From Chlamydomonas reinhardtii (taxonomy: Eukaryota > Chlorophyta > Chlorophyceae > Chlamydomonadales > Chlamydomonadaceae), in the NCBI RefSeq assembly GCF_000002595.2, contig NC_057016.1, forward strand, positions 1,184,735 to 1,248,734: 64,000 nucleotides of DNA, read 5' to 3'. The notes below the pieces were generated by a model. It did no database searches and had not been told where the DNA came from. It saw only the letters and a list, made by a program, of their open reading frames with translations. Position numbers and translations under genes: made by a program. This document shows positions 46,201 to 56,730 of this stretch, one piece after another; the stretch's first letter is position 1; each line of letters begins with the position of its first letter.

Positions 46201-49200
46201 AGGGGAAGGCGGAGGGGGGAGGGGGAGGCGGAGGGGAGGAGAGGGAGGGGGAGAGAGGAGGGGGAGGATGGGGAGGAGGTGAGGGGGAGGAGGCGGAGGA
46301 GGGAAGACAAAGGAAGAGGGGGCCGAGGAGGAGACAGAGCAGGAGAGGGCAGTTGGACTGAAGGTGCAGCCTTGGGTAGCAGCCGAGCGATGGGGCGCCG
46401 TGGCTGCTGCGTCGCCCGTTCGTTGCCCGGGGGGCCTCAAGGGGTGGGGCTTTCCAGGACAAAGCGAGGCCCGGGGGCAGCCGTTCATGGAGCACGGAGT
46501 GAGGGCAGCCGCCGCACAGAGCGGGGGGGGGGTGCGCACCGGGTGGCCACCATCAGCCGCTGGGGCTGGGGCACCCCGTGTGACATGTCTGTCTCTCTCT
46601 TGACACTGGCGTCTGTTTTGACCCGCCAACTTATGACGCCCGTTCCACACACATACACACACAAACTCCGTGTTTTCCTTGATTTTTAACAAACCCGCTC
46701 CTTCACGCGCCCGCCCACACTCGCCAGGCTGGAGGGCAAGAACGCGGACCGCTTCCGTGAGAACTTTGCCGGCCAGGACTGGGTCAAGGTGCCGGCCGTG
46801 TACTGGGAGTACAGCGGCAGCGAGGTGCTGGTGCTCGAGTACTGCCCGGGTGAGGGGGTGGAGGCGGGGAGGAGGAGGGGGAGGAGGAGGGGGAGGAAGG
46901 AGGGGAGGGAGGACGAGGAGGAGGGGGAGGAGGAGGAGGAGGAGGAGGAGGAGGAGGAGGAGGCGGGGGAGGGGCAGGAGGAGGAGGAGGCGGGGGAGGG
47001 GGAGGAGGAGGAGGCGGGGGAAGGGGAGGAGGAGGAGGCGGGAGGAGGGGGAAGACGAGGAGGAGGAGGGGGAGGAGGAGCCGGGGGCTTGGGGAGGAGG
47101 CGAGGAGGGGAGGGAGGAGGAGGTGGCGAGAAGGGAAGGGAAGGGAAGGGGGAAGGGAGGATGAGCGGGAGGAGGGCGCGGAAGAAGGAGGAGAAGGGGA
47201 GGCGGAAAAGAAGGACTTGTCGGCTTCCTCGCGTCACCACCCTCACCCCTCCATTCTATCACCACTCACAGGCGTCAAGATCAACGACGCCGCCAAGATC
47301 GACGCCCTGGGTCTGGACCGCCAGAAGCTGGCGCGGCTGAGTGTGGAGTCGTACCTGCAGCAGATCCTGCGGCACGGCTTCTTCCACGCCGACCCCGTGA
47401 GTGCTTGAGGGGGGAGGGAGAGGGAGAGGGGGAGGGGTTGTAGGTACCAGCCCAAACGTAACCGGACCCAGGGGGAGAGGGAGGGAAAGGGAAAGGGAAA
47501 GGGAGACGGAGACGGAGAGGGTGAGGCGGAAGGGAGGAGTTGAGGAAGAGGGTCAGGGAGAGGAAGAGGATTAGGGAGAGGAAGAGGGTTAGGGAGAGGG
47601 TGTCGAGGCGGATCGGGGGAAACCCAAAAAAGTACCTCGCCTGCCAGCCGCATCACCACCGGCCTCTTTGTCTGACTGCCACCGCAATCACCACCACCGC
47701 CGCCACCCCCAACCCTGCAGCACCCCGGTAACGTGGCTGTGGACGCGGAGGGCGGCGGCCGCCTCATCTACTACGACTTCGGCATGATGGGCTCGCTGGC
47801 GCCCGAGGTCAAGGGAGGGCTGCTGGAGCTGTTCTACGGTGAGCCAGAGGGCGAAGGAGGGGAGGAGAGGGAGGGGGAGGGCGGGATGGGGATGGGGAAG
47901 GAGGGCAGGGGCGGGATGGGGAGGGGAGGGATGAGGACGGAGGGGAGGCGCGGGATGGGGAGGGGCGGGAGTTGTGAGAGAGCGGCGGAGGGGAGAGGGC
48001 GACGGAGGGGTAGGGGGGAGCAACTGGCAAGGTAGAGTGGGTGTTTGGGGAACATTTTGCGACTTTCCACACGCGCACAAGCACTTTTGGCTTCTTTCAC
48101 GCCTACGCCCTCTCTCCTGCTATCACCTCGCCCTCTGCCCCCAGGTGTGTACAACCGCGACCCCGACCGCTGCCTGGAGGCGCTGACGGCCATGGGCGTG
48201 TACGTGCCCAGCGGCGACAAGACCGCCGTGCGCCGCACCGCCGAGTTCTTCCTCAAGGTGGGGGAGGGGTCGGAAGGGGAGTTAGGCTGCTCAAAACACA
48301 GGGGGCAGAGGGGGAGGGGGAGGGGGCTGGAAACCAAACCCAAAAGGAACCAAACTAAGCCTTGGTGAGTTGCGGCCATGTCATGTTGGCGAGGCGGCGT
48401 CAGCATGTGCCTCACACAACGCGCTCGGCTACCAGGAATGCATCTTTGTGTGTACAACACCTGTCGCCCAACGCTCTCCCCCCTTCCCCGTATGTGCGAC
48501 TGCTGCCCCGGCACACACAGGGCTTCCAGGACCGCCTGGCCACTCAGCGGGCGGAGCGGGAGGTTAAGGGCGACGACTACAGCAAGTCCTTCAAGCCGCA
48601 GCGCTCCAAGGTGCGCGTGCGTGTGTGTGCGCCTGTCCATGTGTGTGCGCCTGTCCATGTGTGTGTGTGTGTGTGTGTGTAAGCATACAAACGGTTGAGG
48701 GGGGTTACTTCATTCCATTCCCAAAATAAAGGGGGGGGCAAGGGCAGCCGTGGGGAAGGCGCCGGGGGGGTGGGCCGCACTTTGGGGGCCACCACTGGTC
48801 ACCAGTCCATCCCCCGCTGCTGTCTGTGCAACGCCGCGCCCGTGCATCAAACCGCCATCACCCATCACCCACCACGCCTATATCCACCCCCGGCGCCCCC
48901 GCCCCACCTCAACACCCGCACCCGCACAGGACGAGGCCAAGGAGCGCCGGAAACAGATCCTGTCCTCCATCGGTGAGGACCTGCTGCTCGCCGCCAACGA
49001 CCAGCCCTTCCGCTTCCCCGCCACCTTCACCTTTGTGGTGAGCGCACAGGGCAGGGCAGGGCAGGGCAGGGCAGGGCAGGGCAGGGCAGGGCAGGGCAGG
49101 GCAGGGCAGGGCAGGGCAGGGCAGGGCAGGGCAGGGCAGGGCAGGGCAGGGCAGGGCAGGGCAGGGCAGGGGTGCAGCAGGCGGCGGCCACTTTGGTGTC

Positions 49201-49668
49201 GTCATGCCGTGTCGCGGCGTTGGACCCCAGCATGGCTGACGGGGTTGTCAGCCGCCTCATGCCGCACTCCGCTTGTTCGTTCCACCTCGCATGCCCGCCT
49301 GCAAAGCCGCTCGCACGGCCTGTTCGTCCACAACGCCGTCATCGGCACTAAGGCATGCGTAGAGCCCCAGCGCCTCCCTCTGGGCTTCCGTGCGGGGTAG
49401 TAACCGTTTCCCAAAGTTGTAATGTCACTTGATTCCCATCCATGCACACACATACACACATCTGCCAACGTTGCGCAACGTTTTCCTTGTGCTCTTTAAC
49501 ACATCTGCCAGGTCCGCTCCTTCACTGTGCTGGACGGCATCGGCAAGTCGCTGGACCCGCGATTTGACATCAGCGAGATCGCGGCGCCCTACGCGCGCGA
49601 GCTGCTGCTGGAGGGCAACCCCGTGGGGGCCAAGTTCCAAAAGGAGTTCGCCAAGGGGCTGCAGCAGC

Positions 49669-49715
<47 letters not shown>

Positions 49716-50474
49716 ACCGGAGTCTGCTCGTGTGAGCGTGTGTGCGGACCAACAGTGCGCCAGCGCCCTTCCCCGCCCCCTTTGCTGTCTCCGCCCCTCC
49801 CTGCCTCGTCCCGTGTACACCACCCCTCCCACACCGCCCATTCCTCCGCTCCCCTATTGATCTCAACCCACCCACACCCGACCCAACCCCCACAGAACCG
49901 CGCGCTGAAGAACCTGTTTGTGGGCCCCAACAAGATCGAGGACATCGCGCTCACCATGCAGCGGCTGGAGCGGGGCGACCTCAAGCTGCGTGTGCGCGCG
50001 CTGGAGGCAGAGCGCGCCCTCACGCGCGTACAGGTGTGGGTGGTGGAGTTTGCGGTTGCGGTTGCGGGTGTGGTGTGGTAGGGCGGGTCGCATCCAGTAC
50101 ATGGTTCTTGCTGTGCAGTCCTTCCCTTGTGCTCCTTCCTATGTACGCTCTGATACACACTCAAAATCTATCGCTTACACGCTCTATCCTAACCACACAC
50201 ACACACACACACACACACTCCTCCTCCTCTTCCCCTCGCTTCTCTTCCTCTTCCCTCCGCTCGCACACAGGCCTGGCAGCGTGTGATTGCCGCCGCGCTG
50301 GCCGCCTCCACGCTGGTCAACATCGGCACCGTGCTGTCGGTGTCGGCGCTGACGGCCGGCGCCACCGCCTCCTTCGCGGGTGCGGCGCTGTTTGGCTTCA
50401 TGCTGCTCAAGAACTGGCTGACGGTGGTGAAGCTGGAGAAGAAGGAGCTGCAGCTCAGCGGACAGGTGGCGTAA
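43225..50474 (+). CDS. chloroplast ABC1K atypical kinase (ABC1K7/8-like)
   Basis: UbiB/ABC1 family kinase acting on chloroplast isoprenoid lipids or plastoglobules. Exons: 43225-43362, 43527-44033, 44246-44412, 44996-45077, 45417-45542, 45774-45893, 46099-46190, 46728-46849, 47272-47396, 47721-47838, 48145-48257, 48521-48610, 48930-49037, 49512-49670, 49896-50033, 50271-50474; 802 residues, every phase agrees. Exon 1 (MLPAMQHRMGRVAGPARGL start) is Arg/Ala-rich without acids, like a transit peptide. Diagnostic motifs: FIKIGQQFS (KxGQ, Lys274), AAASLGQ (334-340), VVVKVQRPG (Lys355), HADPHPGN (490-497), DFG (Asp512). GEDLLLAANDQPFRFPATFT matches the plant ABC1K7/ABC1K8 (OSA1) group. The tail (about 740-785) has two hydrophobic segments, likely membrane anchors. 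The substrate is unknown. Confidence 0.92.
44413..44600 (+). repeat. G-rich intron tract
   Basis: Intron 3 of ABC1K opens with repeated GGGGTGGG and GCTGGGG-type runs on the coding strand for about 190 bases. Such sequence can form G-quadruplexes in DNA and in the pre-mRNA. Confidence 0.7.
46850..47215 (+). repeat. long purine-only intron tract
   Basis: Most of intron 8 of ABC1K is purine on the coding strand: repeats of GGAGGA, GAGGAGG and GGGAAG, with only scattered T or C, for about 365 bases. Similar shorter tracts fill the starts of introns 7 (46191-46350), 9 (47405-47600) and 10 (47840-48030). Confidence 0.85.
47436..47470 (+). repeat. 49-nt intronic repeat, diverged partial copy
   Basis: GGTTGTAGGTACCAGCCCAA and what follows resembles 53068 onward, with mismatches and a broken end. 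It lies in intron 9 of ABC1K. Confidence 0.55.
49047..49170 (+). repeat. GGGCA pentamer minisatellite
   Basis: About 25 perfect units of GGGCA (CAGGG in another register) start nine bases into intron 13 of ABC1K, right after the GTGAGCGCA donor. The lack of sequence variation between units suggests recent expansion. Purely intronic. Confidence 0.97.
49671..49714 (+). repeat. (GT)n microsatellite
   Basis: 22 GT units form the first 44 bases of intron 14 of ABC1K, directly after the exon (GCAGCAGCAG). The splice donor is therefore repeated many times; the in-phase donor is the first GT. Confidence 0.93.
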
Positions 50475-51902
50475 GAGCGGCGGCAGCTGGAGAGGGAAAG
50501 GAGAGGAGGGGAGGAGGAGAGCAGAGTGCGGCTGTGTGTTGGTGCCTGTGTGGGTACCTGTGTACCAGAGTGTGTATTTGTCGTGAAATGATAATGCGGT
50601 GGAGTGTGGAGAGGAGCATGGGCGTGGGCATTTTGAGGGATCACTACGACAGACAGAGCAAGAGCTGAGAACACAAGAGTCGGCAAGGTTTGGCACTGCC
50701 GTTTGTTTGGGGAGGCGGGTGGTGACCGGCCTGCAGTGAGGTCAAGTCTAGCGAGCGGCTTGGGCAAACTGTGTGTATGTGTGTGGCGAAGTGGGCTTGC
50801 CAGCGAACTACAAGCAAGGCAACCTCAGCGCAGTCAACACGTGCATACGGTTCATATCGGTGTGGCGCGGTCAAGGAAATTGCCGCAATGCGAAGGAGGA
50901 AGCGGTCACGGACGGATCAGGAGAGTGCGAAGCGATGCGCATGGAGAAGCACGAGGGGAGAGGTGAAGGGCGTGCGTAGGTTGGCAGAGCTACGGCATGT
51001 GTCGTGTGTTGCGACTGTGAATGGTGCAGCCACGGTCGCAGCCGTGAGGAAAGCTCTGGGCCTACGAGAGACAAACAGCGGAGGTGCGCGTGCGTGTGTG
51101 TGTCTGCAATGTCGTCGACCGTATTATGTTCACCAAGTAGAGGTTGGGTTTTGTTCGTAGAAGCATTTGTCCCCTGCATTTGTCTAGCTGGGGAAGTGGG
51201 GCGGCACGGTCAGCGGCAGCTGCCGCGCACTCGTGCGGCGCACCCCGCCCCCATGCCGCCTTGCCCCAGTCGAGGCTGATGCTCCTGGTTGTTGTTTGCT
51301 TTGCTGACTGATGACTTGGCGTGCCGTGTTCCCGAATGTGGCTCTCGCTTGACTTTGTTTCTGCGTGGACTGCCTGTCTTTGGATTCCGCAGCTCTCTAG
51401 AGAAGCCTAGCGCGTGTGTTTGCGTATGATATCAAGTATTTTTTGGAGGGCGCTGTCAGGGAGACTTAGAATGGTTGGGAGGCTGCAGAGCCCCGGTCGC
51501 AAAGGCTGCAGCGTCGGGCACGCCGCGCATGTGCGCGTGGCGCTGGTAGCATGCTATGAGGGCTGGCTGGCACGCAAGCAGCTGCTGTTGGGCGAGAGCT
51601 CAAGGGCAGCGGGCCCTGGAAAAAACAAAAAACTTGCTGTAAATGCTTTGGGCGAAAGCACGAAATAGAACAGGTCGAATCCTGGGCGACTGGGGATGAC
51701 TGCGGACGACCGGGGTACGCGCACAGGCGCAGGCCACTCGTGCGTGTGTGCGGATGGAAGTTGAGCTCCAAACCCGGCGCCGGCTATGTGACTCTTTACG
51801 TTGTGTCATATTAGCATAACCAAAAGGGTTTCTCAAGCATCACCGGCCACTTCCTCAAGTGACAACCCAGAACTTTCCAATCCTTGCCTTGAGCGCGGAC
51901 GA
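50475..51902. other. intergenic, ABC1K 3' flank and hydrolase promoter
   Basis: It holds the ABC1K 3' UTR, with a possible TGTAA poly(A) signal at 51638-51642 just after an A-rich run, and the promoter of the next gene. No gene was recognised. Confidence 0.5.
51638..51642 (+). terminator. candidate TGTAA poly(A) signal of ABC1K
   Basis: TGTAAATG follows an A-rich run about 1.16 kb after the stop codon. No nearer TGTAA was noticed. Confidence 0.4.
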
Positions 51903-54269
51903 ATGAAGCAGCTAAAGCAGGCACCGTGCACAGGCAGCAACCTTCAAGCGCATCATGTTTCGCTCGTATGCATCGGGCGCGGAGGAGGGAGTGTTCTGCG
52001 GGCATCTGCATCGTCACGCGCGAGCATCGCTACCCGCTGCCCGCAGCCTCGACGCCAACAGCTCGCGCCCGCGCGCGCGCCTCTACGTGTGCTATCTGAA
52101 ATGGTGAGAAGCATGTTTAGCCGAGCCTCAACTCCCCAGGCCGGTGGCGTGTACGGTCACCACCAAGCCCTGCTGGCAACCCCGCCTCCGCTTCACATAC
52201 CGCGCTCCCAGCCCATGCTTTACCTCCCCAATATCTGCATTACCTCTACCAAACAACTCGGCCTGAACTGCCACCTCCGCCGCATGCAGGGCCGTGCCGC
52301 CTCGTCCACCAGCAGCACAACCACCTCCAACTCCAACCCGGCTTCCCCTGCTGCCTACCTAGAGCCGGGGCCGTACAGCTGCCGGCAGCTGCCAGGCCAG
52401 CTGTCCTTCCTGATTGGGCAGGGCAGCTCGGGGCCCCTGGACTGCGCCGTGCGCGTGTTTGTGCCGGAGGGTGGGTCTGGGGATTGGGTTGGGAGGGAGG
52501 AGAGGTGGGGCATGGGTCAGGGGGCTGTGCCTTGTGTGGATGGGATAGTGGGGCACGAGGCTGCGCGAGGAGGGAGGGTCGACGACTGTGTGCTAGAGAT
52601 GCGGTGTGCCATTGAGGGAAACGCGAATGAAGACGGGAACTGGTCCTCCCCTCGCCCCCAGTGCCTCACCACCCACCTCTTAACCTCACACCCCCGCACC
52701 GCCCACCCAACCACCACCACCACCACCACCACCACCACCACCACCACCACCACCATCACCATCACAGACGGCTCCGGCATGCCGCGGCGCTGGCCGCTGG
52801 TGGTGCTGTCCGCCGGCTTCCTGCTGCGCAGCGAGCTGTACGACAGCTACGCACGTGACCTGGCGGCATGGGGCTTCGCGGTGGCGTTGTACGACCTGCC
52901 TGAGATCACGGATGACGTCACCATGGTCTCTGCCATCACGTGGGTGACTGGGCGCGTGCGGCTGTTTGGAACTTGGGGTAGTCGGGAACATGGTCGATGG
53001 GGGGGGGGGGTAGCTGTCCATGAAAGGCAGAGTAAATAAATATCAAGTCTGCCGGCGGGGGATGGGTGGTTGTAGATACCAGCCCAAACTAAACCAAACC
53101 CAATGCAATAGAGCGAGGAGGAGAGCGTGGCGGGGGGTGGGTGGGCTGGGGGTTCGAGGGGACTTGGGATCGGTGTTGTGGGGTGAGGGGTTGGGGTGGA
53201 ATCATGGGCTGAGAGCTCAGGAGTGGAGCCACTGCGTGTGCTCACAGGCTGGAGTGTGTTTCTTCCAATGCGTCCCGAACCCCTTTCCCAACACGCTTTC
53301 CCCTCCCATCCCACCCTCCCCACCCCACAGCTCCATTCTGGACATGGCCACTCGCGACCCCCGGGTCTCCCCCCACGTGGACTCGGGCTGCCTGCTGCTG
53401 GCCGGCCACAGCCGCGGCGGCAAGCTCAGTGCGCTGGCGGCGGCGGGTGACCCGCGGGTCCGCGGCATGGCGCTGCTGGACCCGGTGGACGTGACCGGCA
53501 TGACGCCCATGGGTGCGTGCGGGGGGGGGGGCGCTGAGGGGTAGGCGAGACAGGAAGAGGGAGAGGGGATGGGTGAGGGAGAGGGGATGGGTGAGGGAGA
53601 GGCGTGGGGTGGTGGTGTCAGGGGACGGGACAGCGAATCACGAAGGTCAACTGTCGAGGCATGGAGAGTACCGTCGTATGCTTATGGCTTCTCTTTCCTC
53701 CTATCACCGCGTTCGCCGCCTTCCAATGCAAGACAAACACGGAAGTACGCATGGCGCTGCTGCGCAGGCCCCAACTACCCCTCCGCGCTGCCCGCTATGC
53801 GTGTGGCGTGCGGCCCTCCCCGCCGGCTGCCGGCGCTGGTGGTGGGCGCGGCGCTCAACGGCGACGTCATTCCCGCAGACGGCAACTACAAGTGAGTGAG
53901 AGAGACAGACACACACACGACTTCGCTACCCTTGCTTGGCTAATGCAGCTGTGTGCAGGCGCCTTTTGTGTATGTTTCGTATCCTGTGCGTCGTACGGGG
54001 TGCATCCGGGCATCCGTCGGTGTAGCGACGTTGTGGAGGGCATAGCGCAAAGTGCCGGCCTGCATCTGCAGGGCAAAGCCGAGCGCTTGATGTGTACCAC
54101 CGCCCTGTCCCTGCCCTCCCTGCCCTCGCTGCCCGCAGGCGGTTCGCCAGCGCCACGCCCGGCCCCTGCTGGCTGGTGGAGCTGCGGGGGGCGGGGCACT
54201 TGCAGTTCCTGGACATGCAGGTGCGTGCAGCATCCGTGCGTGCGTGCGTGTGTGCGCGTGTGTGTGTGC

Positions 54270-54304
<35 letters not shown>

Positions 54305-55988
54305 CGTGTGTGTTAAAGAGCACAAGGAAAACAAAGCGCAAAGACAGTGTACGGCATGCGATGCAGCAACGCGACGGCATACATACAGTATGTGTTTGTG
54401 CATGCATGTGTGTTGGTGTGAAATGAAACGGAAGCCCGCACATATGTATGTGTGTGTGCATGTGCGCCCTGACCCCTCGCGCCTCCGCCTCCCCCCTCTC
54501 CGCCGTCTGCACAGGTGGGCCTGTTCTCTATGCTGTCCAAATCCGGACCCACGCCCGACGACCTTGTCCGCCGCGTCAGCAAGGCAGCGCTGGTGGCCTG
54601 GGCGCGGGAGCTGGCGCTGCCGCTGGCGCGCGGCGAGCAAGTGGACGGACAGCAGGTGGGGAGGGGGGGGGGTTTGTGGGCGGTTACGGGTGGTGGTGGG
54701 GGTGGGTTGGTGGGCTGGTGGGTTGGGGTGGGATGTCGCTTCCAGTCCCATCTGCTCGGGCTGGTGCCTGTGGCTGGTGCCTGGGTGCAAGGTTGTATTA
54801 GTCTTGGTTGGTTGGGGCATATGAAGATAACAACAGCGCGGGGGCACAAGTTTGCTACGTTGGTTTGATGTAGGTGCCAAGCACTCTTACCCTATCTCGC
54901 GCCTGCTTGCCTACCTAATGTCTCTCCCCTTTCTCATCCCCTCCTTTGTACCCGGCACCGCAATCCCTGATGCAGGCAATGGACCGGCTGCAGCAGACAG
55001 CCGCCGCCGCCGAGCGCCTGGCACCCCTGAGCTACAGCCTCAAGGGTTTTGAGCCCCTGGGCGCGGCGGGCAGCGTCAGCGGCAGTAGCGCCGGCAGCAG
55101 CAGCTGCTGTGACACAGACGTGGGCAGCAGCAACAGCAGCAGCAGCGGCTTCGGATCGGGCGCTTTCGGCTCTGGTGGCTTTGGCGCAGGCGGCTTTGGC
55201 GCCTTTGGCTCCGGCGCCGGTGGAAGCTGGGGCAGCTGGGGCGCAGGGCCCGCTTCGTCTTCTGGCGCTTCGTCGCCCGGCGCTTCATCTTCTGGCGCTT
55301 CGTCTTCCGCCCCCACCTCTTCGTCTTCTTCGTCCACCGGCGGCGCGCGCAAGACCTGGTCGTCTTCCTGGTCGGGCGGCTTCAAGGCGCCAGGTACGCA
55401 CCCTGCGACAACGCACACGTGTCGAGACGTAGCCCTGACCACAGCCGACACCCGCCCGGGCAGCACGCCGCTGTCCTGGCTGTGGGTCCCCGGGCCTTGT
55501 CAGCCTGTGAAACGGCACAGGTCGTGGCTTGCCTGCGCGCTGCCTTTCGCCCACCGTACTGAGTCATGCCCCACCTCCCTATGCGTGTGGGGCTCGGGGC
55601 GCATTGACCCTCTTTTTCCATTTTCATACTCAGTTTCCCGCAACACCCGGATCTGTGGTTGACTGATAATGCCCCCTGCTCCCCGCCTCAATCCTCAGAG
55701 CCAAGCAGTGACTGGTCCAACTACACCTCCGGCTCCAGCTCAGCCTCCGCGCCGCCTCCTCCTCCGCCTCCTCCCCCTCCGCCTCCGCCGCCACGCTCCG
55801 GCCCCTCCACCTCCTCCACGTCGTCTGGATCCGGATCCGGATTCGCGCCTGTGACGTCAAGCTACGAGGATCTGATGAAGATGCGCGCCAAGGCCCTGAA
55901 GGCGCTGCTGGTGGAGCGGGGGGTGGACTGCTCCGATTGCTTTGAGAAGGCTGATCTGGCACGCCGCATTGTGGAGCGCTGCCGGTAG
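51903..55988 (+). CDS. chlorophyllase-like hydrolase with SAP-like C-terminus
   Basis: Alpha/beta hydrolase of the chlorophyllase type, which removes phytol from chlorophyll in plants. Exons: 51903-52103, 52290-52470, 52768-52939, 53331-53512, 53768-53891, 54139-54220, 54515-54655, 54976-55393, 55699-55988; 596 residues, all phases agree. The N-terminus (LRASASSRASIATRCPQPRR) looks like a chloroplast transit peptide. The chlorophyllase lipase motif GHSRGGK carries Ser212; LLDPVDV supplies the aspartate (235 or 238); GHLQFLD supplies His307. These agree in order and spacing with plant CLH. After about residue 395 come Ser/Gly and Pro tracts, then a helical end (KALKALLVERGVDCSDCFEK, then ADLARRIVERCR) like SAP/ARMET C-terminal domains. 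That tail is absent from plant chlorophyllases as I know them. The start is the first in-frame ATG; substrate is unproven. Confidence 0.82.
52711..52766 (+). repeat. (CAC)n microsatellite at a 3' splice site
   Basis: A CAC trinucleotide run with two ATC variants occupies the last 55 bases of intron 2 of the hydrolase gene, taking the place of a pyrimidine tract before the ATCACAG acceptor. Confidence 0.93.
53068..53116 (-). repeat. 49-nt intronic repeat, copy 2
   Basis: Exact reverse complement of 1773-1821, inside intron 3 of the hydrolase gene. Similarity extends weakly beyond the core on the CGCTCTC side. Confidence 0.8.
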
Positions 55989-56730
55989 GTTGTTGTGGAG
56001 TTGTTGTGTGTCCGGTATGCAGCGCTGTTGTTGGGTTGGTTGACAGCAAGAGAACGGCGGGGAGCATAGCGGGTGTGGCCTGAGAAGGTGAGGGTTTGTT
56101 GGGTTTGTTGAGTACGGTATTGGCCAAGCGAGGGCGAGAGGGGGTCAGAGGCATGTACCGGTATGTCCGCTTATGGGCGTCTTAGGAGGATGCCGCGGCG
56201 CATGTTGTTGCGGCATACTGGTACATGGTAGTATGTTACTGCTGTCTGGGGTGGATTTGCAAGTTCCACTGGCATGGGTACAGCAGCCTGCATGCCTGAG
56301 GTTGAGGTGCACGCCACAGGTGCACGCGGGTGTACGCGGAATCGTGTTCAGGGCATACACACACTCAGCTGGGATTTTGCACTTTGAGGGACGGTGACAA
56401 TTGCTTGCACTTGATTGTAATTGCTGTACAGTTTAAGTAGCGGCAAGAGGACCTGAAACATCGCGGCAGGGGGGTCGTGCCCCCGCCTGCGCTGGATCCA
56501 AGCTGACCGGTTTGCGGGACTGCCGGAGGCACTCAGGTTGTGGTGCTACATGAATAAGACATAGTTGTGTGGATCAAAATCCAAGAACCGTTCTTCCCAG
56601 CTACCGACCTTGACCGAGCAGCTTGCGCTGACAGCTCGCACTGACGCTTGCCGAAACGACATGCTCGACAGCGATAGCATGACCTGCTCGCGGCCTGATA
56701 ATAAATAATCCTGACATCAGTGGCAAAGAC
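55989..56730. other. intergenic, hydrolase 3' flank
   Basis: The hydrolase 3' UTR ends here, with a TGTAA at 56416-56420. The AT-richer stretch before 56731 is the promoter and 5' UTR of the next gene. No other gene was seen. Confidence 0.55.
56416..56420 (+). terminator. candidate TGTAA poly(A) signal of the hydrolase gene
   Basis: GATTGTAATTGC, about 430 bases after the stop codon; a good match to the algal signal at a typical distance. Confidence 0.6.

Noticed and set aside
46789-47340. Glu/Gly-rich open frame over a GGA repeat
   Set aside because: It is the purine tract of an ABC1K intron; the flanking exons join in phase without it.
49047-49170. Regular repeat array resembling a CRISPR
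   Set aside because: The unit is five bases with no spacers, in a eukaryotic intron; it is a minisatellite.
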